Shown: positions 1 to 8,826 of the stretch, one piece after another
Layout: every line of letters starts with the position of its first letter
Numbering within the stretch: the stretch's first letter is position 1
Origin: Streptomyces sp. CMB-StM0423
Lineage (GTDB): Bacteria; Actinomycetota; Actinomycetes; Streptomycetales; Streptomycetaceae
Direction of reading: 5' to 3'
Assembly (NCBI RefSeq): GCF_002847285.1
Contig: NZ_CP025407.1
Span: 4,000,501-4,064,500 of the forward strand
DNA: 64,000 nucleotides
Made by a program: the position numbers and the translations under genes
The notes under the pieces: model-generated
What the model saw: the letters and a program-made list of their open reading frames with translations, nothing else
The model's database searches: none
Told to the model about the DNA's origin: nothing

Positions 1-286
1 ACCGGACGCCGAAGCCTTGCACGAACCGCGCCCGTACCGGGGCCGCGCGGACCTCCCGCCGATGGGCATCTTCGCGGGCAGGGGACCGAGGAGACCGAAC
101 CGGCTGGGGGCGACGACGTGCGAGATCGCGGGGGTGGCGGGGCGGGAGCTGCGGGTGGTGGGGCTCGATGCGGTGTCGGGGACACCGGTGGTGGATCTGA
201 AGCCGATGATGAGGGAGTTCCTGCCGGCGGAGGTACGGCAGCCGGGGTGGGTGAGCGGGATGATGTCGGAGTACTTCAGGCGGTAG
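1..286 (+). CDS. trmO: TrmO-family tRNA methyltransferase, 3' end only
   Basis: This is the C-terminal part of a TrmO/YaeB (UPF0066) protein; the 5' end lies before the window. The family uses SAM to N6-methylate t6A37 in tRNA. The visible 94 codons carry the family's substrate-site signature, seen as PPMGIFA, then RPNRLG, followed by GLDAVSGTPVVDLKP close to the end. The full family protein is about 150 to 240 residues, so roughly half is present. The frame is open from base 2 to a TAG at 284-286, with no sign of decay. The family call is firm; only the fragment can be judged. Confidence 0.85.
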   Translation, partial: PDAEALHEPRPYRGRADLPPMGIFAGRGPRRPNRLGATTCEIAGVAGRELRVVGLDAVSGTPVVDLKPMMREFLPAEVRQPGWVSGMMSEYFRR

Positions 287-403
287 GGGGTGGGGGCTGG
301 TACGTCGTGCTCTGTGCAGGGCGGGTACGGGGGTACGGCGCCGGGCTCGCGACGCTCCGTCGGGGGAGCCGGCGTACGGGGAGGTCGGCGAAGGGAGAAG
401 GGC

Positions 404-587
404 GTCGCTGGGGCTCCCCCCGGGCCACCCCACTCCTGAGTGTGCGGGCCGGCGGCTATGGGTGGCCCGGAGGGAGCGGGCACCCTAACGCTGCGCTACG
501 GATGCCATGCCCTGCCGACGGGGGCCGGGACACCGGAAGTTGCACCCACCCCGATCGCGGACGTGCGCCGAGACGAGGAGGCAGCCG
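404..587 (+). repeat. Left arm of long inverted repeat
   Basis: Positions 451-587 match the reverse complement of 2045-2181 at about 134 of 137 positions. Positions 404-450 match the reverse complement of 2284-2330 with only a few differences around 432-436. The two blocks are contiguous here but separated by about 102 bp in the right arm. The arm does not look like coding sequence: open frames on both strands are low-complexity Arg/Pro/Gly products. From 287 to 403 I see nothing recognisable. Confidence 0.85.
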
Positions 588-609
588 CCACGGCGTGCCC
601 CGAGCGGAC

Positions 610-1090
610 GAATCTCGCCGTAACTCGCGGTAACACCCGCCGATCCAGCCCGAAACAGGCCCCGAAGCCCGACTTTTCCCCACCCCGCGCACCCAGCCGC
701 CTCAGGCTGCTCCGCATGCACGCCACCGGCACAAACTCTGGGCCACCAGGCCACCAAACTGGGCCAAATGCCCCACGGCGGCCGAGTTTTGCCCCGTTAC
801 GAGCACCGACCATCCTCCGCGGCCGCGAGCCACAGCCCGGGCGCCCCCGAGTGCACGCGATTGGCACCAACTCGCGGCACCTCACCCCCCAAATCACTTC
901 AAAACGTCCACGCGAGTCGCGTTTCGCCCACTCGCGCGCACGCAGCCACCCCCGAAGGTGCTCACCGCCGCCCAACCCACCCGAGGAAGCGTCACCGACA
1001 CAAACTCGCGGTAACACCCCCGCAGAACCAGGGCAAATCACCCGCGTGGGTCGACTTTTGCGCGCCGACACGCACCCACCCGAGGGCGAA
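610..1090 (-). repeat. Degenerate ~134-bp tandem repeat, four units
   Basis: The landmark AACTCG/AACTCT occurs at 622, 734, 869 and 1003. A second landmark of the form G(A/C)(C/G)TTTT/GTTTCG occurs at 670, 784, 919 and 1053. Spacing is 112-114, then 135, then 134 bp for both landmarks, so this is a diverged tandem array with a shorter first unit. Each unit also shares a CACGCG-like middle and a Cys/Arg-rich tail. The minus strand stays open across the array with a 45-residue periodicity, but the product looks like low-complexity sequence, so I treat it as a DNA repeat. Confidence 0.65.
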
Positions 1091-1099
1091 GGGCCTGTC

Positions 1100-1114
1100 T
1101 TACCCCTGGGGTAA
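1100..1114. promoter_or_regulatory. Palindromic operator-like site upstream of SnoaL gene
   Basis: TTACCCC-T-GGGGTAA has perfect 7-bp arms around one central base. It lies 80 bp before the GTG of the SnoaL-like gene, in a good position for a repressor site. No regulator gene is adjacent, so the protein that binds it is unknown. Confidence 0.45.
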
Positions 1115-1194
1115 TCGTGTCGGCCGGCCTGGGCGGGCAAGCTTGCTGATCTCGCCGCGTTGCCCGGACGCGGACCAGGACGTAGGGGGCAGTC

Positions 1195-1638
1195 GTGTCG
1201 GAATCCGTGCCCGCGAGCACGCGCTCGGTGGTTGAGGAATTGCTGCGCCGGATCGGCGAGGGCGATCCCGACCGTATCGCTGAGCTGTACGCGGAGCAGA
1301 GCGACTGGAAGCTGGACTGGCCCGAAGCCGAGCACGGTCGTCCCGCCACGCCTTGGATCCGCCACCGGTCCACCCGGGGCGACGCGGGGGCCCACTTCCG
1401 CGAGATTGCCGAGCATCACGTACCGGAAGAGGTGGCGACCCAGGTCGAACGCATCCTCGTCGACGGAGAGGACGCGGTCGTGATCGGGGAGATCCGCCAG
1501 ACAGCGCGGTCCACCGGACGCGCGTATCGCGCCCGATTCGCGCTGCACCTCACCGTCGAGGACGGGCTTGTCACTCGGCACCACGTCTACGAGGACAGCC
1601 TGGCCGTCGCCCAAGCCTTCGACGCGGAGCGTCGGTAA
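1195..1638 (+). CDS. SnoaL-like / NTF2-fold protein
   Basis: The product has 147 residues and a nuclear-transport-factor-2 (SnoaL/ketosteroid isomerase) fold. It starts with a helix reading VEELLRRIGEGDPDRIAELYAEQSDWKLDW, typical of the family's helical cone, and follows with the beta-sheet half (AVVIGEIRQT, RFALHLTVEDGLVTRHHVYEDS). Family members act as small-molecule isomerases, cyclases or hydrolases, or only bind ligands; the substrate cannot be read from the sequence. The GTG start has a strong Shine-Dalgarno GTAGGGGG at 1182-1189. It is the only convincing gene inside the inverted-repeat block and has a palindromic site upstream. Confidence 0.8.
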   Translation: MSESVPASTRSVVEELLRRIGEGDPDRIAELYAEQSDWKLDWPEAEHGRPATPWIRHRSTRGDAGAHFREIAEHHVPEEVATQVERILVDGEDAVVIGEIRQTARSTGRAYRARFALHLTVEDGLVTRHHVYEDSLAVAQAFDAERR

Positions 1639-1799
1639 AGGCGGGTCACCGGGCATCCCGTGGTCACCTCCCTCCCGGACCCGGAGGCCCACCCCCGACC
1701 GGGACGACCCCGGCCCCGCCCCTCCCCGCCGGGCGCGCCGGCGACCGGGCCGGGCTCCGGCTCCCCTTGGACCTGACGCCCACGACGGGGGGGCAGGCT

Positions 1800-2044
1800 C
1801 GAATCCGGCCTTGGCTCCACTTCCATCGAGCGTCCCGGACGAGGACTGCCCGGCTCAACTCCGGCTGGGCGCCTACCTGCGAACGGGGCGGGCCCGTCTC
1901 CGGCCTTCGGCACCCGTCCTCCCCTGCGTCCCTGAATGAGGCGGCCCCGGCTCCCCTCCGTCTCGGTGCCTGACCGTGAACGGGCTTGGCCCGGCTCTGG
2001 TCTTCGGCCCACGCCCACCGGGGCATCCCGGAACGGAGCTTCCC
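1800..2044 (-). repeat. Second degenerate tandem repeat, about 3 units
   Basis: On the minus strand a motif GCC(G/A)AAG-CC-GAG-CGGGCC recurs. Its complement (CTTCGGC or CTTGGC) lies at 2002, 1915 and 1810. Two units share the continuation GCCCGTTC-C-GGT-GGC and a unit end TC-GGGACGC. Spacing is about 87 and 105 bp, so the array is strongly diverged. It lies between the SnoaL gene and the right inverted-repeat arm, mirroring the repeat array on the left. From 1639 to 1800 there is only GC-rich sequence with no gene I can support. Confidence 0.4.
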
Positions 2045-2330
2045 CGGCTGCCTCCTCGTCTAGGCGCACGTCCGCGATCGGGGTGGGTGCAACTTCCGGT
2101 GTCCCGGCCCCCGTCGGCAGGGCACGGCATCCGTAGCGCAGCGTTAGCGTGCCCGCTCCCTCCGGGCCACCCATAGCCGCCGGTCTTTCGGGCCGGAGTC
2201 CGGTGTCAAGGGTGGGGCGAAGCCCCATCGCGCAGCGACGTCCCTGAAGCGAAGCGGAAGGGACGCCCTTGACACCGGACGCAGGCCCGCACACTCAACA
2301 GCGGGGTGGCCCGGGGGGAGCCCCAGCGAC
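2045..2330 (-). repeat. Right arm of long inverted repeat, with nested insert
   Basis: 2045-2181 and 2284-2330 are the inverted counterparts of 451-587 and 404-450. The 102 bp between them (2182-2283) have no counterpart in the left arm and contain a compact palindromic sequence. Either this arm gained an insertion or the left arm lost one. Confidence 0.85.
2198..2280. repeat. Nested 83-bp palindromic (MITE- or REP-like) sequence
   Basis: The ends are perfect 15-bp inverted repeats: GTCCGGTGTCAAGGG at 2198-2212 and its complement at 2266-2280. Inside are two further hairpins, TGGGGC-GAA-GCCCCA near 2212-2226 and GTCCC/GGGAC near 2250-2269. The whole could fold into a branched RNA or cruciform. 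It splits the right arm of the larger inverted repeat. Confidence 0.65.
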
Positions 2331-3127
2331 ACGGTCACTCCCCTCACCGACACCCCCGCACACCGGCTCCCCTAACGAGGCACCGCCCGCCCGGCGCCGT
2401 ACCCCCGCACCCGCCCCACACAGACACGGACTGGCCGCGCGCCCTCGCGTCCGACCCATACTCCGGCCGACTGGCGGTCTGCAGCCGCCGGTTGCTGCTG
2501 ACAGACGTGAACGAGCACCCCGGGTCCGACCACGTCATCGCCCAAGCAACCCGCCGCGTCACCACCCGCGCCGTCCTCGCGGGACCCGCCACCCTCGCCG
2601 TGTTCGAGCAGCGCCGCGGCACCGTCGACGTGCTCCGGCTCGAAGGCGGCGGGCTGCGGCCCGCCCATTCCGTCGAAGGGGTCGCGGCGGTGACCGCGCT
2701 GCCCGGTCGCGGGCAGCGCGCGATCGTGGACGCGCGCGCCGAGTTGCGCCTGCTCGACGCCGCCACCCTCGTGCCCCGCCCCGGCGCGATGCCGCAACCC
2801 CCCGTCTCGCCGAGCCGGTTCAGCCTCGGTGACGTGACCAGCCTGCACGCGTCCCCCGGCGGCGGGTTGCTCGCCGTGGGGTACGCGGGCGGGGCCACCG
2901 ACCTGTACGACGTACGCCCACCGGAGATCCCCTCCCTCGCCGCCCGCCCGCTCGCGTACGCGCGGCCCGCCCACGTCGACGCCCTGATCGCCGCGCTCGA
3001 CGTACCGTGGCTTGACCGGTCGGCGCGGGAGGTGCTCCGGCTGCTGCTGGCGCCGCTGTCGTACCGCTTCCCGCGGGACGGCGACGCGGCGACGCTGAGC
3101 GCGGGCGGCTACGACATCGCGTGGTGA
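2306..3127 (+). pseudogene. WD40-like beta-propeller protein, 5'-truncated
   Basis: From about base 2410 the product reads like the last third of a beta-propeller. Repeated blades (DPYSGRLAVCSRRLLLTDV, LHASPGGGLLAVGYAGGATDLYDV) are followed by a helical tail ending YDIAW. The first ~35 residues are His/Pro-rich and run into the right arm of the inverted repeat, so the true N-terminus is missing and the ATG at 2306 is probably fortuitous. The remainder is open to its TGA and could still be translated. It ends 36 bp before the aldo/keto reductase gene. The role is unknown. Confidence 0.5.
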
Positions 3128-3163
3128 CCGCCTCCCCCCGAACGCCCCCGAGAGGAGCCGCGC

Positions 3164-4159
3164 ATGCGAGCGGACGAGGTCGTGCCCCTGGGACATACCG
3201 GCGTGGCCGTCACCCGCCTCGGGCTGGGACTCGCCTCCATCGGCGGCCTGTTCGCGCCCGTGTCCGACGAGGACGCCGCCCGCACCGTCGACCGCGCCTG
3301 GGACGCCGGCGTCCGGCTCTTCGACACCGCGCCCGTCTACGGGTACGGGCGCTCCGAGCGCCGCGCCGGCGCCGCGCTCGCCGCCCGCCCGCGCGGGGCG
3401 TACGCGCTGTGCACGAAGGTCGGCCGGCTCATCGTGCCCGGCGGCACCGACACGCAGCCGATCTGGGCGGACCCGCCGCCCGGCGTCGGGCCGCGGCGGG
3501 ACTACTCGTACGCGGGCGTCATGCGCTCGGTCGAGGACAGCCTGGCGCGGCTGGGTCTCGACCGGATCGACGTGCTGCACGTCCACGACCCGGACGAGGA
3601 CTTCCCCGTCGCCGTCACGGACGCCTACCGGGCGCTGGCCGAACTCCGCGCCCGCGGCACGGTCGGCGCGGTGTCGATCGGCGTCAACCACGCGCCGGTG
3701 GCGGCCCGTTACCTCCGCGAGGTAGCGGCGCCCGGGCCGGACTGCGTGATGCTGGCGGGCCGGTACAACCTGCTCGACCACACCGGCCTCGACGAGCTGC
3801 TGCCGCTGTGCGCGGCCCGCGGGGTCGCGGTGCTGGCGGCGGGCGTCTACCAGTCCGGCCTCCTCACCGACCTCCGCCCCGAAGCCCCCCACGGCTACGC
3901 CACCGTCCCCCCGGCCCTCGCCCACCGCGTCACCGCCTGGCGCACCCTCTGCCGCCGCCACGCCGTCCCCCCGACCGCGGCGGCGATCGCCTTCCCCTTC
4001 GGCCACCCGGCGGTGACCAGCGTGGTGATCGGCGCCCGCGCTCCCGCAGAAGTGGCCGACACGGCACGCGCGTTCGCGCACCCGATCCCGCCGGAACTCT
4101 GGACCACGGCCAAGGCCGAGGGCCTCCTCCCCCCGGAGGCCCCCACGCCGGGTAGCTGA
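3164..4159 (+). CDS. Aldo/keto reductase
   Basis: The product has 331 residues, with a TIM-barrel NADP-dependent oxidoreductase fold. The catalytic tetrad is visible: Asp in FDTAP, Tyr in PVYGYG, Lys in CTKVG and His in VLHVHDPD. The sequence resembles D-threo-aldose 1-dehydrogenase / L-fucose dehydrogenase-type members (LGLGLASIGGLF near the start, RYNLLDHTGL in the middle), which oxidise or reduce sugars and small carbonyls. The substrate is not determined. The ATG follows AGAGGAG with suitable spacing. The gene is complete and codes like its neighbours. Confidence 0.85.
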   Translation: MRADEVVPLGHTGVAVTRLGLGLASIGGLFAPVSDEDAARTVDRAWDAGVRLFDTAPVYGYGRSERRAGAALAARPRGAYALCTKVGRLIVPGGTDTQPIWADPPPGVGPRRDYSYAGVMRSVEDSLARLGLDRIDVLHVHDPDEDFPVAVTDAYRALAELRARGTVGAVSIGVNHAPVAARYLREVAAPGPDCVMLAGRYNLLDHTGLDELLPLCAARGVAVLAAGVYQSGLLTDLRPEAPHGYATVPPALAHRVTAWRTLCRRHAVPPTAAAIAFPFGHPAVTSVVIGARAPAEVADTARAFAHPIPPELWTTAKAEGLLPPEAPTPGS

Positions 4160-4632
4160 ACGCCGGGGGGCCGGGCCCCGCGGGTGGTCTCGCGGTCCGG
4201 TTCCGAACTCCGACCAATCCGCGGCGCCCGCGGCTCCGAATGTGGGGTGTGACGACCCCACAGCGAGCCGATGCCGCCCCCGCCGCGCGCAGCGCCCTGG
4301 GGACGACGGCGGCGGGATGCGGCCGGCCGGGGTACTCGACGGCGACGGCGGCGCGGTGCTCATGGAGGGCCGGGTGGCGACCGCCTCCGGCTTGGGCGTC
4401 ACCGTGGAACCGGCCGGCGGCTCGGAACGCCCCACCACGAAGCCCGTCGCGGCAAGGGAACTGCCGACGTGACCACGGCCACCGCGGCGTACGGGCCTCG
4501 CGGACCGGCCGCTTCGCGGGCCCGGGGGCTCTGTCGGGCCCACCTCTCCGGCCGGCCCACAGGCCCGGCCGCTCAGCCGCGTCGCCGGCAGGGGCACCCC
4601 ACGGCCCTGCCGGCGGCGTCCCACTCCCGTCC
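4160..4632. other. Intergenic region with one inverted repeat, no supported gene
   Basis: No convincing gene. A perfect inverted repeat, TGTGGGGT-GTGACG-ACCCCACA, lies at 4241-4262, some 80 bp after the aldo/keto reductase stop. It could be a terminator stem or an operator. A 51-codon frame from about 4317 has no recognisable features. Confidence 0.4.
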
Positions 4633-5763
4633 TCAGCCCGCCCCGGGTTCCGCCGCCGCCTCCCCCCGCCGCTCCCTCGCGGGGCCTCCCACCGCCGACG
4701 GCCGCAGCCGGTGCGCCACCGCGACCGCCGCCAGCGTCAGCGCCAGCAACCCCGCCCAGATCACCCACCGTTCCGGCCACAGCCCCGGCGATGCCCCGTC
4801 CGGGGTGCGGCCGCCGTCCACGCCCGTGGCGACCACCGCCGCCAGGCCCGCCACCGTCGCGACGACCGCCAGGCGGCCCGCGGCGCGGGCGGTCAGCGGG
4901 AGGGGGCGGCCGCGGCGGGGGCCGCGGAGGTGGAGGCGTTCGCTGGGGCGGGCGGGGGCGAGGAGGCGGAGGAGGAGCATCGCGGCTATGGGCATCTGGA
5001 GGGCCCAGACCAGGGTGCGGAAGGCGCCGTCGTACCAGACGTTCGTGCCGTACAGCAGCGTGTGCCAGACGCTCAGGACGTAGACGACGATGATGAAGCG
5101 GTGCAGCGCCCGCCACATGCGCGAACCGGTGCGCTGGCGCAGGTAGTACGCGAGGCCCAGGGGGATCGCGAGGTAGAAGGCGAGGAGGCCGACGAGGATG
5201 GCGATGCGGCCGGTGCCCGTGGCGTAGCCGCCGGGTACGAAGACCTTGACGAAGGCGTCCCACAGCCGGCCGGCCCAGGTCGCACCGCCCTCGTTGCCGC
5301 GGACTTCCTCCAGGAAGAACATCACGGCGTGCAGGAACATCAGCGCGATCGTCGTCAGGCTCGTCGTGCGGTGCAGCTTCTCCAGCCCGGCGGGCGGCAG
5401 CCAGCGCACCCGCGGGCGCGGGCCCGTGCGCAGGAGGCTGAAGACGATGGTGATCCACGCCCACAGCAGGCCGGACCAGCCGAACGCCTGGCAGAGCCAG
5501 TACATCCAGTAGCGGTCGGCGTCGGCGAGGTGCGGCATGACCTGGACGGTCGCGGACGAGCCGTTGCCGACGCGGACGTAGAGCCAGACGAATATCGCCC
5601 CGGTGACGACGAGCGCGATGCCCGCGTCCGGTCCCGCGGCCCGGAGGTCGGCCTTCAGCCCCGGCCAGTCGAACCACCCCGCGGACCTGCTCTCGGTCCG
5701 CCCCCGCCCGCCGCTGCCCGCTCTCCCGCTTTCCGGCAGCACTGATCGACGTTCCACGGCCAT
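4633..5763 (-). CDS. Ferric-reductase-like / cytochrome b-type membrane protein
   Basis: The product has 376 residues with about seven or eight transmembrane segments. Two haem-ligand histidine pairs are visible, each spaced 14 residues: H in EKLHRTTSL with H in MFLHAVMF, and H in RALHRFIIV with H in SVWHTLLYG. This is the pattern of ferric-reductase-like transmembrane domains, which pass electrons across the membrane. There is no FAD/NADPH domain, so it needs a partner or acts as a stand-alone cytochrome. I chose the ATG at 5763 because it follows AGGAGG with 8-nt spacing; a longer frame to 5922 would overlap the MerR gene. It is the last gene of a leftward cluster (ABC exporter, MerR, this gene). 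Confidence 0.75.
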   Translation of the reverse strand: MAVERRSVLPESGRAGSGGRGRTESRSAGWFDWPGLKADLRAAGPDAGIALVVTGAIFVWLYVRVGNGSSATVQVMPHLADADRYWMYWLCQAFGWSGLLWAWITIVFSLLRTGPRPRVRWLPPAGLEKLHRTTSLTTIALMFLHAVMFFLEEVRGNEGGATWAGRLWDAFVKVFVPGGYATGTGRIAILVGLLAFYLAIPLGLAYYLRQRTGSRMWRALHRFIIVVYVLSVWHTLLYGTNVWYDGAFRTLVWALQMPIAAMLLLRLLAPARPSERLHLRGPRRGRPLPLTARAAGRLAVVATVAGLAAVVATGVDGGRTPDGASPGLWPERWVIWAGLLALTLAAVAVAHRLRPSAVGGPARERRGEAAAEPGAG

Positions 5764-5809
5764 CTCTTCCGCCTCCTGAGTCCCGTCGACCCCACGTGAT
5801 GTGTACCCA

Positions 5810-6595
5810 TCACCCCGAAGATCGACGCGTCTCCAGCGGCTCCAGCCGCGTCCACCCCGTCCAGCCCCGCTCCCCCAGCAGCTCGATGAGCCGCCGCGCC
5901 GGCGGCGCCGCCTCGAACGCAAGCGTGTCCATCAGCTCCGCGAGCGGCGGCGCGAGGTCGACGTCGGCGACGTAGTCCCGCCCGTGTTCCGCCGAGAGGC
6001 GGGCGAGGTACGCGGCGAGGTCGTCGGCCAGGGCGGTCAGGCGGGGGTCGTCGGGTGCCCAGTCGAGGGCGCGGCCGAGGGTGCGGTAGAAGTCGAGCAG
6101 TTGGGGGTCGGCGAGCCGGGCTCGCTTGCGGGCCAGCCACTCCGGTACGCGGTCGGGGGCGTGCGCGGCGAGCGGGATCCAGCCCTCGCGCTCGACGGCC
6201 ACGATCCGCTCGTCGACGCCCAGTTCGCGCAGCCGGTCCAGGAACGCCACCACCTCCGCCGGCAGCGCCAGGCTGTCGCCCGCGGTGAGCCGGGCGATGC
6301 GGCGGCGGGTCTCCTGGCGGGCGCGGATCTCGGCCCGCAGCCGCCGGTCGATGTCCGCGACCGCCGCCGCGAACTCCGCCTCGTCGGCCCGCAGCAGCTC
6401 CCGCACCCGGGCCAGCGGCACGCCGGCCTCGGCGAGGGTGCGGATGCGGATCAGCTCGACCACGGCGGCGGCGTCGTAGCGGCGGTAGCCGGAGTTGTCC
6501 CGGTCCGGCTCTGGGAGCAGGCCCTTGGCGTGGTAGTGCCGGACCGCGCGGACCGTCACGCCCGCGTACGACGCCAGTTCGCCGATGGTCAGCAT
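5810..6595 (-). CDS. MerR-family transcriptional regulator
   Basis: The product has 261 residues. The winged-helix MerR domain is at the N-terminus (MLTIGELASYAGVTVRAVRHY, then GYRRYD and the basic IRTLAEAGVPLARV). A helical region and a C-terminal effector-like domain follow, with no cysteine cluster, so a small-molecule rather than metal inducer is likely. It starts 9 bp downstream of the ABC permease gene and lies 46 bp upstream of the cytochrome-like gene. Such MerR proteins usually control the exporter they are encoded with. Confidence 0.85.
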   Translation of the reverse strand: MLTIGELASYAGVTVRAVRHYHAKGLLPEPDRDNSGYRRYDAAAVVELIRIRTLAEAGVPLARVRELLRADEAEFAAAVADIDRRLRAEIRARQETRRRIARLTAGDSLALPAEVVAFLDRLRELGVDERIVAVEREGWIPLAAHAPDRVPEWLARKRARLADPQLLDFYRTLGRALDWAPDDPRLTALADDLAAYLARLSAEHGRDYVADVDLAPPLAELMDTLAFEAAPPARRLIELLGERGWTGWTRLEPLETRRSSG

Positions 6596-6604
6596 CGGGG
6601 CATC

Positions 6605-7389
6605 CTAGGTCGCCGCGCGGGTCCGGTAGAGGCGGCGCGACCAGAGGTAGCCGGCCGCACCGAGCGCCGCGCACCAACCGACCGCCCACGCCGCGTCCGC
6701 GCCGTCGGGCGCGCCGCCGAGCAGCCCCCGGATCAGGTCCATGACCGGCGTGAACGGCTGGTGCGCGGCGAACCACCGCAGCCCCGCGGGCATCGAGTCG
6801 ACCGGGACGAACCCGCTGCCCACGAACGGCAGCAGCACGAAGACCATCGGCAGGTTGCTCGCCGTCTCCGGGTCCGGGCTGGCCAGGCCCAGCGCCACGG
6901 TGAACCACGTCAGGGCGTACGACAGCAGCGCCAGCAGCCCCACGAGGCAGAGCCAGTCCGCCGCCGACGCGTCCGTCCGCAGCCCGAGCGCGAACGCGAC
7001 CGCGCCGACCGCCGCGAGCGCCAGCGCGGTCTGGATCATCGCGGCGAGCACGTGTCCCGTGAGGACCGAGGACTTCGCGATGGGCATGGTGCGGAACCGG
7101 TCGATGATGCCGTCGGTCATGTCGTTGGCGACGAGCACGGCGGTGCCGATGGACACGCTCGCGACCGTCATCGTGAGGATCCCGGGGGCGATGTACGTGA
7201 GGTAGCCGCCGCGGTCGCCGCCGGGGAGTCCCGCGCCCATGGTGCCGCCGAAGACGTACGTGAACAGCAGCAGGAACAGCAGCGGCTGGCCGACGAGCAT
7301 GATCGTCATCGACGGGTAGCGGGCCATCTGCCTCAGGTTGCGGCGCAGCATGGTCGCGGAGTCGCGGAGGACGTACGTGCCGGGGGCGC

Positions 7390-7393
<4 letters not shown>
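6605..7393 (-). CDS. ABC-2 type transporter permease (DrrB-like)
   Basis: The product has 262 residues with six predicted membrane segments and the ABC-2 signature region. The sequence matches DrrB-type permeases of drug exporters, with MTVASVSIGTAVLVANDMTDGIIDRFRTMPI as the characteristic stretch. The ATG overlaps the TGA of the upstream ATPase gene by 4 bp (ATGA), so translation is coupled. With the ATPase it would form an exporter of hydrophobic or antibiotic-like compounds. The substrate is unknown. Confidence 0.85.
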
Positions 7394-8340
<947 letters not shown>

Positions 8341-8435
8341 GGCGCCATGCTCGAAGGTTGACCCTGCGTCGGGGTCAAGGGCGGCGGCGCGGGCCGGTGT
8401 CGGACGGGCGCCCTAGACTGGCCCGTGCAGCCGGT

Positions 8436-8632
8436 TCGCCCCGTCCGCCAGGCGGTGGCGTCGCAAGAGGGAACCCGGTGGGAATCCGGGACTGCCCCGC
8501 AGCGGTGAGCGGGAACGACCGCCGTCATACGCACTGGATCCGCCGGATCCGGGAAGCGACGGCCAGTAGGCGCCCGTGCGCGCGAGTCGCGTACGGACCT
8601 GCCCGCGAGTCCGAAGACCTGCCCGCTGCCCG
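8436..8632 (+). promoter_or_regulatory. Cobalamin riboswitch controlling metE
   Basis: The conserved cobalamin-aptamer core is visible. It reads GAGGGAACCCGGTG, then GGAATCCGGGACTGCCCCGC and AGCGGTGAGCGGGAAC from about 8476 to 8516, with GGAAGCGACGGCCAGTAGG near 8550-8570. The B12 box, AGTCCGAAGACCTGCC, ends at 8623. It sits in the leader of the B12-independent methionine synthase gene, where adenosyl- or methylcobalamin binding is known to switch metE off in Streptomyces. A plausible -10 (TAGACT) lies at 8414-8419, just upstream. Confidence 0.92.
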
Positions 8633-8826
8633 TGCGCGGGCCCTCCGTGCGCGGACATCCCGGTGACCTTCGAGGGCGGGTCGGCGCACGTGACGCACCA
8701 GGCAGGCATGCGGAATCCCGCCGCGCAGGACCGGCGGGGACGCGCCGCGCTGCCTTCTTCGCGTTTGCCTCCCCCTCTCCTTCCGGTCCCGGGATCTCAG
8801 GGATTCATCTCGCGAAGGAGATCTCC

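Larger units (their letters stand above)
404..2330. mobile_element. Inverted-repeat-bounded 1.9-kb block, possible non-autonomous element
   Basis: Two long, nearly identical sequences in opposite orientation (404-587 and 2045-2330) enclose a SnoaL-like gene and two sets of degenerate tandem repeats. There is no transposase or recombinase in the block, and I could not find a target-site duplication at the outer ends. The right edge abuts a beta-propeller gene that lacks its 5' part, as expected if the block arrived there or caused a deletion. Symmetric long repeats around a cargo gene suggest a non-autonomous transposable unit or a pair of dispersed repeats. Mobility is inference only. Confidence 0.4.

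Noticed and set aside
441..600. Group II intron or retron start, because of GTGTGCGG at the inverted repeat
   Set aside because: No reverse transcriptase, no domain V-like hairpin, and the same sequence occurs inverted at 2.0-2.3 kb.
2372..5677. 1101-codon open frame on the minus strand
   Set aside because: It is a high-GC shadow of the real genes on the other strand and frame; its product is Arg/Pro/Gly-rich with no domain.
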